Below, piece by piece: positions 1 through 6,156 of a stretch of 8,064 nt of DNA (its first letter is position 1; each line of letters opens with the position of its first letter). This stretch comes from Clostridia bacterium (GTDB lineage Bacteria > Bacillota > Clostridia > Christensenellales > Borkfalkiaceae). The DNA lies in the NCBI GenBank assembly GCA_900767815.1, contig CAAGAM010000108.1, positions 1 to 8,064 of the forward strand, written 5' to 3'. The position numbers were made by a program, and so were the translations under genes. Below the pieces are notes generated by a model that saw only the letters and a list, made by a program, of their open reading frames with translations, did not search any database and had not been told where the DNA came from.

Positions 1-345
1 GCCCCACACCGCCTTGATCGTGAGCGGATTCATATCCATCGTTTCCGCGCCGTAGCACCAGCACGGCGTTACCGTCAGCGTGATATCCACGCCCGCTTTC
101 TTGAATTTATCTTCGCAAGCCGCCGCTTCCGCTACGCGCCCGATCGTGGTGTCCGCGATGATTACTTTCGCGTGTTCGCCGCTCGAATAAAACACGTTTT
201 CTTCGATGAGTTTCGCCGCGGATTTCGCCATATTCATCGTCTGATCTTCCAACGATTCGCGCACCTTTATTTTGCCCCGTCTGCCGTCGATTGTAGGGCG
301 GATTCCGATCACGGGATAACTTCCGATTAACCTTGTTTCTGCCAT
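1..345 (-). CDS. fucI: L-fucose isomerase, N-terminal part (3' end cut by window)
   Basis: L-fucose isomerase interconverts L-fucose and L-fuculose, the first committed step of cytoplasmic L-fucose breakdown; it is a metal-dependent hexamer in characterised members. The visible 115 residues start MAETRLIGSYPVIGIRP and match, as I remember it, the N-terminal domain of E. coli FucI: an IGIRPxIDGRRG block (residues 13-24), VRESLEDQTMNMAK (28-41), a Cys in EAAACE (about 73-78), and TVTPCWCYGAETMDM (about 91-105), closing with KAVWG. Family members are about 590 residues, so roughly one fifth is present and the metal-binding catalytic residues of the C-terminal domains lie outside the window. The ATG at 345-343 is supported by an AAGGAG site nine bases upstream. 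It is the last visible gene of the operon, 13 bp behind the small hydrolase. Its GC content (about 54 percent by hand count) is higher than its neighbours. The identification is firm. Confidence 0.95.
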   Translation of the reverse strand, partial: MAETRLIGSYPVIGIRPTIDGRRGKIKVRESLEDQTMNMAKSAAKLIEENVFYSSGEHAKVIIADTTIGRVAEAAACEDKFKKAGVDITLTVTPCWCYGAETMDMNPLTIKAVWG

Positions 346-354
346 TGTTGTTTT

Positions 355-360
355 CTCCTT
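355..360 (-). promoter_or_regulatory. Ribosome binding site of fucI
   Basis: AAGGAG read on the minus strand, nine bases before the fucI ATG. It shares two bases with the TAA stop (361-359) of the upstream hydrolase, so termination of one gene places the ribosome directly on the start site of the next. It fixes the fucI start. Confidence 0.85.
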
Positions 361-1039
361 ATATATTTTTATTTTCGATAAACCGAATAATCGGTGTTAC
401 GTCTTCTAACGAGTGCGGGTGATGCCCGCAACCTGGTTTTAAAATATACTCGATTTTCAAGCCGTGCGCGCGGTAGTAATTCACCATAATTTCGCAGTTT
501 TCACTATGCGGCACTACGCCGTCCGCGTCGCCCGCGACAATCAGCACTGGCAGACGATTTCTCGCAAATTCTTCCAGATAATCAATCGGACTGAACGAAT
601 ATTTTTCAAACGTTTCCTCGTTTAATAAGTATTCTTTCAAAAGTTCGGCGTGTTCTTTCGAATTACGCGGTGGCCACGATTTCAAATTCAAAACCGGCGC
701 GTCAAGATATATTTTTTCCACATACTCGGGATAATACAACGCATAATTAAAAGCGTACAGTCCGCCGCGAGAAAATCCAAACAAATACGGTCTGTTTTTA
801 AAACCATATTTTTCTATCAGATACAAATGAAATAAGTGCATCAATCTGATTGCACGATTACTTCCGTACATATCACTGATTTCGTAATATACTCGCGCAT
901 ATCCCATAGAAAACAACTGCTGTTCCGCCTGATCGAATGCATAGAAAAATTCCGTTTTCCATACCCATTTTCCGTTGAAATTATCGGGTATCAGCACTGT
1001 TGCCTTATATCCGTTGTATTCAAATTCTTCTTTTCTCAT
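359..1039 (-). CDS. Small alpha/beta hydrolase between fucU and fucI
   Basis: A 226-residue protein of the alpha/beta hydrolase superfamily (esterase/peptidase type); the substrate cannot be read from sequence. The nucleophile elbow is GFSRGG at 88-93 with Ser90; the acid is probably Asp173 in GDADGVVP (170-177); the base is probably His206 in GCGHHPHS (203-210). The length is that of a single-domain hydrolase with a short cap (about 118-160, rich in Glu, Leu and Tyr). There is no signal peptide or membrane segment, so it is probably cytoplasmic. Its ATG overlaps the fucU stop as ATGA (1039-1036), with only a weak AAGG 12 bases upstream, so translation is probably coupled to fucU. Its position between two L-fucose genes suggests a role in deacylating a fucosylated substrate, but that is inference. 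It is AT-richer (about 40 percent GC by hand count) than fucU and fucI, which may reflect separate acquisition. Confidence 0.82.
   Translation of the reverse strand: MRKEEFEYNGYKATVLIPDNFNGKWVWKTEFFYAFDQAEQQLFSMGYARVYYEISDMYGSNRAIRLMHLFHLYLIEKYGFKNRPYLFGFSRGGLYAFNYALYYPEYVEKIYLDAPVLNLKSWPPRNSKEHAELLKEYLLNEETFEKYSFSPIDYLEEFARNRLPVLIVAGDADGVVPHSENCEIMVNYYRAHGLKIEYILKPGCGHHPHSLEDVTPIIRFIENKNI
1036..1039 (-). other. ATGA stop/start overlap, fucU to hydrolase
   Basis: The TGA of fucU (1038-1036) and the ATG of the small hydrolase (1039-1037) share bases. With only a weak upstream ribosome site, translation of the hydrolase is probably coupled to fucU by re-initiation. Confidence 0.85.
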
Positions 1040-1470
1040 GATCCGATTACGCCTTTTTTCAGAATGATATTTGCGTATACCGCTTCTTCGCCTGTGGCGA
1101 TTACGGCAAACGCGGTTTTCGCACGCTCGTAGAACGCGAAGCGGTCGATATTCCCGATTCTCACGTTTTTATCGTGCTTTTCGGCTATCTTTTCGTATTC
1201 TTTCCAGATCACGGGATCGATTTTGCCTTGATCACATTCCATAAGCCGCATTAAAATCATATTCGGATCGGAATACGTATCGAGCGGAATCAACGAAAGC
1301 ACCGCTTCGAGCATCGCCGCACCGCCGATTCCGTCCGCACGGATCACGCGTTTACCGAATGTTTCCGCGGGAAAATTTCCATCGGCTATTACGATCTCGT
1401 CGCCGTGCCCCATTTCGCAAAGTGTTTTCAATAACTCGGGCGATATTATTTTATTTATTCCTTTCAACAT
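1036..1470 (-). CDS. fucU: L-fucose mutarotase (RbsD/FucU family)
   Basis: FucU interconverts the alpha and beta anomers of L-fucose, supplying the anomer used by the isomerase; GH95 inverts configuration and so releases beta-L-fucose. The 144-residue product is of normal family length and closely follows E. coli FucU as I remember it: ISPELLKTLCEMGHGDEI (9-26) with the conserved His22 in GHGDE, VIRADG (42-47), RFAFYERA (110-117) and the C-terminal YANIILKKGV (132-141). The start is the ATG at 1470-1468, giving MLKGINKIIS like known members, with GGAG eight bases upstream. An in-frame ATG at 1521 would add 17 unrelated residues and overlap the upstream gene, so I rejected it. It lies 17 bp after the GH94-type gene and its TGA overlaps the next ATG by four bases. 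It is a soluble cytoplasmic protein. Confidence 0.95.
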   Translation of the reverse strand: MLKGINKIISPELLKTLCEMGHGDEIVIADGNFPAETFGKRVIRADGIGGAAMLEAVLSLIPLDTYSDPNMILMRLMECDQGKIDPVIWKEYEKIAEKHDKNVRIGNIDRFAFYERAKTAFAVIATGEEAVYANIILKKGVIGS

Positions 1471-1478
1471 CTGTTTTT

Positions 1479-1482
1479 CTCC
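1479..1482 (-). promoter_or_regulatory. Ribosome binding site of fucU
   Basis: GGAG (within TGGAGA on the minus strand), eight bases before the ATG at 1470. It decides between this start and the longer in-frame option at 1521, since it sits in the short gap after the upstream stop at 1490-1488. Confidence 0.75.
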
Positions 1483-1487
1483 ATTGT

Positions 1488-3839
1488 CTATGCTTTGCTT
1501 AATTGTATTGTAATTATACAATCAGCCTTAATCGCTGATTTATCTATTTTTACCAACCGTTCGTTGAAACAATCAACCGCTTTTCCGCCTATATCCGCGC
1601 TTGCGATTTCAGAGCCGTAACCGACGTATTTTATCGTTATTTTATGTCCGTTAAACGGCGTTTGTATTTCGGCGTTTTCATATTCTTTCGGAACGCACGG
1701 AGTTATTACCAAATTGTCAAGCGTAAAGTTTATGCCGAACACCCACGAATAGATAGCGCGTTCTATCATCGCGACGCTTCCCGTTAAAAACGAAAATCCC
1801 GCTCTGCCGTAAAACGACGGAACCAAATGATAACAATTCGTTATGGCATACGGCGCTGCGCAAACTTTTTCGGGCGAATGTTTATCCGCATAAAGAGGCA
1901 TCGCGTAGCCCAAAACGCCGGAAATCTCCTCGTATCTTCCCGCTTTTGCGAGCGCGCGGATCAAAAAGCACTGCGAACCGTGGTTATAAACGCTTGCATT
2001 TTCGGCAAAATACGGCTGAAAATCTCCCGTACCCATTTTGCCGATGCCGTCTATAAAACTTCCGCCGAGCGGCTCGGAGAAAAGTTTGTATCCGTCCGTT
2101 GTTTTAAGTTTTTCTATTTCATTAAAAATCGAATTATCTTTTCCTTCGGCGACTCCGCTTATAACCGCATACGCGTTAGTCGGAATGTAAACGCGCTTTT
2201 TACCGTCCTCGTCCTTCTCCGAGAACAACCAATTGCCGTTATCCGTATAAACGGCGTTATAGAATTTGCCGTTGAAAGAGGCTTCGTTTATCGCTTTTTT
2301 AAGTATTTCGGCTGCTGTCGTATACTTTTCGATTTCCTCGCTCGAACCGAGTTTTTCAAGTATTTGCGTTAAATAATCGAGACACATAACGAGTTGGCAC
2401 GAAACCATTACGCTTTCGCCTTTGCCCCGTTTGCCCACTCCGCTCAGGCAGTCCAGCCAATCGCCGCCGCGCATTTTCACCAGCCCGTGAACCCCTAAGG
2501 AATCAGCCGATAATAAATAATCTATCCCCTTTTGCAAATGCGCCAAGCCGCTTTCCCGTTTCTCGTCGTCATAATACGGATATAATTTTTCTAATACAGA
2601 ATAGTCATCGGTATAAGCAAGGTAATCGTAAACGTATTCGGTAAAGAAACACGCCGAATCGACGAATTCTCTCAAATCGAACTTCGTACCGCTTCCGAAC
2701 GGAACCTGACGAGGATACCAGCCATCGCTGCGCTGCTTTGAGAAAATGTTTTCGATAACGCCTTTGCACATTTCTTTGTCGTAGCAAAGCATACCCTCGA
2801 AGTCGTTCGCGGCGTCGCGCACTCCGCGCATACCCGTCGGCCAACCTCTGTCGAGCGAGGAAACCCAATACATTTCGAGCGGCAAAAATCCGTTTACGAA
2901 TTTATCGAAATCGGCATTCCCCGTTTTTACCGTCCTCACCGAGAAGAGTTCGTTATATTTCTTTTCGAGTTTTTTAAGCTCGTTTTCTTGCGCCGCGCTA
3001 TCGAAATATTTCTTCGCCGCCGCTATATCCTCCGAAACATTTTTTTCGTTGTCGGTTACGGAAAACACTTGCGTAAAAGAATAACTTTCGCCGCTTCTCA
3101 CCGCAATTTCGGATAACCCCGAAACACATTGCTTGAACGCATATAAAACGTCCTCGGTATTTTTGCCTATAACGCTCGGAACGGCGGTAAAATTCTTAGT
3201 AGACGTAGTAAGTCTTTCGAGGCTTAATTCACGATATTTTGGTTCGTCGCTTTCCGTAACGGTTAAATATCTTCTCTCTTCCTTTTTCCCCGCGACCGAA
3301 AATTTAGTCGTCAAAAACGCTTTTTTATCTTTTAAATATTCCGTTCTCGTGTACCATTCGGGTTTATCCCACGGAGCCATCAAAAGTTCGTTAAGGTGCG
3401 GGAACGCGCACTTTAAAATCCGATACTTTTTATCTTCCTTTCCGTTGTTCGTTATCGTAACGTTCACGATAAAACGCTTGTCTTTTTCCGGAACCAAAAT
3501 CTCAGTTTTGACAACCGTTTCACCGAAAGTGAGGCTATAAGTCGATAAACTCGGTAAAAAGTCAATCATCAACTTGTCCGCGGATAAAACGCCGAAGTTG
3601 TCGTAAACCTTTTCTCCGTCCGATATTAGCACTTTTACGGGCGAACCTATTTCTCTTTCTTCGCGCTTAAAAACGGCCTCGCCAACGGGCGGATTTATCT
3701 GCGCCGTTATTATTCCGTACTGATCGAGTTTTATAAGGATCTCGTCGTTTTTAAGTATATATTCGTAATTTCCCGCGTCGGGCAACTTATCTATCATATA
3801 CCCGCCGAGTTCGTTTTTAAATTTTCCGTATACTTCCAT
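1488..3839 (-). CDS. GH94-type glycoside phosphorylase, divergent
   Basis: A 783-residue protein with the layout of GH94 phosphorylases (cellobiose, chitobiose and related phosphorylases), which cleave beta-glycosides with inorganic phosphate to a sugar 1-phosphate. The start MEVYGKFKNE resembles the YGxFDDE opening of the family. A beta-sandwich domain spans about 1-270, a linker about 270-310, an (alpha/alpha)6 catalytic barrel about 310-705, and a C-terminal beta domain follows. Recognisable blocks are GVRDAANDFEGM (339-350, compare GxRDxxQD), GGDWLDC (458-464, compare GGDWND, with Asp463 the likely general acid), GKGESV (472-477), YNHG (618-621), LTGS (685-688) and VFGINFTLDNLVITPCVPK (700-718). 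The region that normally carries HxWWHP and RTRxSDD reads SDGWYPRQV and GTKFDLREFVD, so the donor sugar may not be the usual Glc or GlcNAc. There is no signal peptide. The start is 4 bp after the GH1 stop. The fold is confident; the substrate is unknown. Confidence 0.85.
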   Translation of the reverse strand: MEVYGKFKNELGGYMIDKLPDAGNYEYILKNDEILIKLDQYGIITAQINPPVGEAVFKREEREIGSPVKVLISDGEKVYDNFGVLSADKLMIDFLPSLSTYSLTFGETVVKTEILVPEKDKRFIVNVTITNNGKEDKKYRILKCAFPHLNELLMAPWDKPEWYTRTEYLKDKKAFLTTKFSVAGKKEERRYLTVTESDEPKYRELSLERLTTSTKNFTAVPSVIGKNTEDVLYAFKQCVSGLSEIAVRSGESYSFTQVFSVTDNEKNVSEDIAAAKKYFDSAAQENELKKLEKKYNELFSVRTVKTGNADFDKFVNGFLPLEMYWVSSLDRGWPTGMRGVRDAANDFEGMLCYDKEMCKGVIENIFSKQRSDGWYPRQVPFGSGTKFDLREFVDSACFFTEYVYDYLAYTDDYSVLEKLYPYYDDEKRESGLAHLQKGIDYLLSADSLGVHGLVKMRGGDWLDCLSGVGKRGKGESVMVSCQLVMCLDYLTQILEKLGSSEEIEKYTTAAEILKKAINEASFNGKFYNAVYTDNGNWLFSEKDEDGKKRVYIPTNAYAVISGVAEGKDNSIFNEIEKLKTTDGYKLFSEPLGGSFIDGIGKMGTGDFQPYFAENASVYNHGSQCFLIRALAKAGRYEEISGVLGYAMPLYADKHSPEKVCAAPYAITNCYHLVPSFYGRAGFSFLTGSVAMIERAIYSWVFGINFTLDNLVITPCVPKEYENAEIQTPFNGHKITIKYVGYGSEIASADIGGKAVDCFNERLVKIDKSAIKADCIITIQLSKA

Positions 3840-3843
3840 ATTT

Positions 3844-5178
3844 TTAAAGTTCCTCTCCGTTGGATTCGATTACTTTTTTATACCAATACGCGCTCTTTTT
3901 AGGGATTCGTTCTAACGTATCATAATCGACGTATACAAGCCCGAATCGTTTGGAATACCCGAGCGACCATTCGAAATTATCCATAAACGACCAGTAAAAA
4001 TAACCTTTTACATGGCATTCTTCGGCAATTTCTTTCATGTTTGCGATATGACGTTTCATATAATCTATTCGCATATCGTCGGGGATATCGCCGTTCAGCG
4101 TTTTCCATTCGGTAAGCGCGATGCCGTTTTCGGTGATAATAATAGGCAACTTATACCTTTCATAATAATATTTCGCAAGGTATTTAACCGCTTCTGGAGT
4201 TATCTGCCAATCCATAGCCGTAAGCATTTCGTTTGGAGCAATCGGTTTTCTTTTCATTCCGTCAACCGTCTTTTCAACGTAAAACCCTCTATATAAATTT
4301 GCGCCGAAAAAGTCGAGATTGCTTTTTATTATTTTCATATCTTCTTCGGACGGATTATAATCGTACCTTTTGAACCATTCTTTATATTCGTCGGTAAATT
4401 CGCCCTTTATGAGCGCGTCCGTAAAAAAGCAGCCGTCGTAAAAATCGCCGCTCGGCGCAAAATTATATTTAAGCGCGCTTATCTCGTCCTCTTCGTTTAA
4501 CGGCATCATAGGCGTAAAGCAAGGCGCAATACCCAGATTCAACTTATGCTTCGCCGCCTTTCTCATTGATTTTTCGGCTTTACCCATAGCCAAAAGCACA
4601 TTATGCGCAACGCGGAAAAGTTCCTTTCTCGGAAGGCGTAAAAACGGCGCGTGATTGCCCGAACAATGCCCTTCTTCCATAACGCATTGAGGCTCGTTGA
4701 AAATAATGTAATTCGTAACTTTGTCGCCGAAAATTTCCACCACTTTCGCCGCAAAATCGGCAAACCAATCGGGAAATTTTTCGTTTAAATAACCGCCTTT
4801 TTCGTAAAGTTTACGCGGCAATTCCCAGTGGTAAATCGTAACCCATGGCGTAATATCCGCAGCTATAAGCTCGTCAACGAGATTTTTATAAAACTCAACG
4901 CCTTTTTCATTTATCTCTCCCGTACCGTTCGGAATAATTCTCGGCCAGCTCACGGAAAAACGGTAATTTTTTATCCCTAATTTTTTTAAAAGGGCAACGT
5001 CCTCTTTATATCTGTGATAATGATCGCACGCGATTTTTCCGTTCATATCGCCGAGAACGTGTCCTGAGGAAAACTCGCTGTCCCAAACGCTCGCGCCCCT
5101 TCCGTCCTCTCTTTCCGCGCCTTCTATCTGATATGCCGACGCCGAAACGCCCCATATAAAATCTTTGTCTAATTTCAT
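3844..5178 (-). CDS. GH1 beta-glycosidase (beta-glucosidase-like)
   Basis: A retaining beta-glycosidase of family GH1, 444 residues, the usual length of bacterial members. Positions from the ATG at 5178: N-terminal FIWGVSASAYQIEGA (7-21) with sugar-binding Gln17; RFSVSWPRIIP (73-83); HWELP (117-121), where the family usually has HWDLP; NEP (161-163) with Glu162 the acid/base; TENG (349-352) with Glu350 the nucleophile; and FYWSFMDNFEWSLGY (394-408), whose Glu403-Trp404 pair contacts the sugar in the minus-one site. This pair argues for unphosphorylated substrates rather than the 6-phospho-beta-glucosidase subgroup. No signal peptide is seen, so it is probably cytoplasmic. The start is chosen for the strong AAGGAG five bases upstream; a longer reading from 5211 would overlap the previous gene. 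It probably removes beta-glucosyl or beta-galactosyl units from imported oligosaccharides. Confidence 0.94.
   Translation of the reverse strand: MKLDKDFIWGVSASAYQIEGAEREDGRGASVWDSEFSSGHVLGDMNGKIACDHYHRYKEDVALLKKLGIKNYRFSVSWPRIIPNGTGEINEKGVEFYKNLVDELIAADITPWVTIYHWELPRKLYEKGGYLNEKFPDWFADFAAKVVEIFGDKVTNYIIFNEPQCVMEEGHCSGNHAPFLRLPRKELFRVAHNVLLAMGKAEKSMRKAAKHKLNLGIAPCFTPMMPLNEEDEISALKYNFAPSGDFYDGCFFTDALIKGEFTDEYKEWFKRYDYNPSEEDMKIIKSNLDFFGANLYRGFYVEKTVDGMKRKPIAPNEMLTAMDWQITPEAVKYLAKYYYERYKLPIIITENGIALTEWKTLNGDIPDDMRIDYMKRHIANMKEIAEECHVKGYFYWSFMDNFEWSLGYSKRFGLVYVDYDTLERIPKKSAYWYKKVIESNGEEL
3851..3856 (-). promoter_or_regulatory. Probable ribosome binding site of the GH94-type gene
   Basis: AGAGGA on the minus strand, about eleven bases before the ATG at 3839, inside the last codons of the GH1 gene. 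The spacing is slightly long, but the start also gives the expected family N-terminus. Confidence 0.55.
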
Positions 5179-5183
5179 AGTCT

Positions 5184-5189
5184 CTCCTT
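5184..5189 (-). promoter_or_regulatory. Ribosome binding site of the GH1 gene
   Basis: AAGGAG on the minus strand, five bases before the ATG at 5178. It begins at the last base of the upstream TAA stop (5191-5189). It decides for the short start over the in-frame option at 5211, and the same stop-next-to-ribosome-site design appears before fucI. Confidence 0.85.
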
Positions 5190-6145
5190 TATGCCTCATC
5201 GGCACTTTCAAAATATTTAATCATTTTGTCTATCCAACCTTCGGCACAAGTACCCACGCCGACGCCGAACCCGTGACAAGTATCGTCGTATACAACGTAC
5301 TTATGCTTTACGTCGTTTTCTTTTAATACCTTATCCATAACCACGGAATTATCAAAACTTATACACTGATCGCGCTTGCCTTGCCATAAATAAGTTACGG
5401 GATAGTCTTTGTCTATGTTCGTAAAAACGGAATACCTGATTAAATCCTCACCGGAACAATCTTTATGAAGGCAATTTTGACAAGAAACGCCCTTATTCAG
5501 CGATAAATCTATAACGGGATACGCAAGCGCAATATATTTCGGCTTAGGTAAACCGTATCGGTAATACCCCTTCTTTGTAGCCCAGATTCCGGCAAGATGA
5601 CCGCCCGCCGAAAATCCGAGCATAAGATAACCGTTTAAATCGAGGTCGGGATAATTTTCCTTAATTCTTTTTACAAGCCTTGCTACGTCCTCTATGGGGT
5701 TCGGCATATAAGCGTTCGGAAACACGCGGTAGTACAGCACAAAACAATTATAGCCGCGCTCGAACAATTCTTGCGCAATCGGCCACCCCTCGCAGAAAGA
5801 ACAAACGTTGCTATATCCGCCGCCCGGAATAATTATCGCGACCTTATTGCTTCCGCGATTGCGATATTCCAAAACCTGCACGCCGACTTTCGACGAATCG
5901 GATCTAACTTCGCTTTCGGAATATACCTTTTCTCTCGTAATTTCGCCCGTTTCTATATGCGTTTTTAAAAAGTTGAGTCTTCCGGCGTAATCCCCTACCC
6001 CTCTGAAACTTTCCGACATTTTTTCGGGCGTAATATCGTCGTCGGTTATCCATGCGTTATATTCCGACGGAAACATTAAATCTCTTAATTTTGCAAGCGA
6101 TTCATCTTGTAAAATCTCTTTCATTTTTTGGTCGTTATAAAACAT
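5189..6145 (-). CDS. Alpha/beta hydrolase, carbohydrate acetyl esterase-like, cysteine-rich
   Basis: A 318-residue alpha/beta hydrolase (from the ATG at 6145) resembling the acetyl esterases and BD-FAE-like enzymes found in glycan-degradation clusters. Residues 105-113 (AIIIPGGGY) form the oxyanion-hole segment, LGFSAGGH at 176-183 is the nucleophile elbow with Ser179, Asp259 in GKRDQC is the likely acid, and His291 in CHGFGVG is the base. The protein has nine cysteines, among them CSFC (115-118) near the oxyanion loop and CQNCLHKDC (222-230) in the lid region, which is unusual. There is no signal peptide, so a cytoplasmic deacetylase acting on imported oligosaccharides is the likeliest role; another ester is possible. 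The start is uncertain: an in-frame GTG at 6160 would overlap the GH95 stop as GTGA, whereas the ATG at 6145 has GGAG 14 bases upstream. The stop abuts the GH1 ribosome site. Confidence 0.85.
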   Translation of the reverse strand: MFYNDQKMKEILQDESLAKLRDLMFPSEYNAWITDDDITPEKMSESFRGVGDYAGRLNFLKTHIETGEITREKVYSESEVRSDSSKVGVQVLEYRNRGSNKVAIIIPGGGYSNVCSFCEGWPIAQELFERGYNCFVLYYRVFPNAYMPNPIEDVARLVKRIKENYPDLDLNGYLMLGFSAGGHLAGIWATKKGYYRYGLPKPKYIALAYPVIDLSLNKGVSCQNCLHKDCSGEDLIRYSVFTNIDKDYPVTYLWQGKRDQCISFDNSVVMDKVLKENDVKHKYVVYDDTCHGFGVGVGTCAEGWIDKMIKYFESADEA

Positions 6146-6156
6146 TACGCGCAAAA

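Noticed and set aside
1471..1487. Possible terminator or internal promoter in the gap between the GH94-type gene and fucU
   Set aside because: Only 17 bases, no hairpin with a T tract, and filled by the fucU ribosome site.
1471..1521. Longer N-terminus for FucU starting at 1521
   Set aside because: The added 17 residues are absent from known FucU proteins, would overlap the upstream gene, and the ribosome site lies just before the ATG at 1470.
1827..2372. Plus-strand open frame of 181 codons
   Set aside because: It is antisense to the GH94-type catalytic domain, which has family motifs throughout; the product looks like a shadow translation.
5179..5211. Longer N-terminus for the GH1 enzyme starting at 5211
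   Set aside because: The strong AAGGAG falls within this extension and the ATG at 5178 gives the standard GH1 N-terminus.
5189..6145. Reading the CxxC motifs as a rubredoxin-like or zinc-ribbon domain
   Set aside because: The motifs are embedded in an otherwise ordinary alpha/beta hydrolase without the spacing or flanking residues of those domains; reported only as a curiosity.
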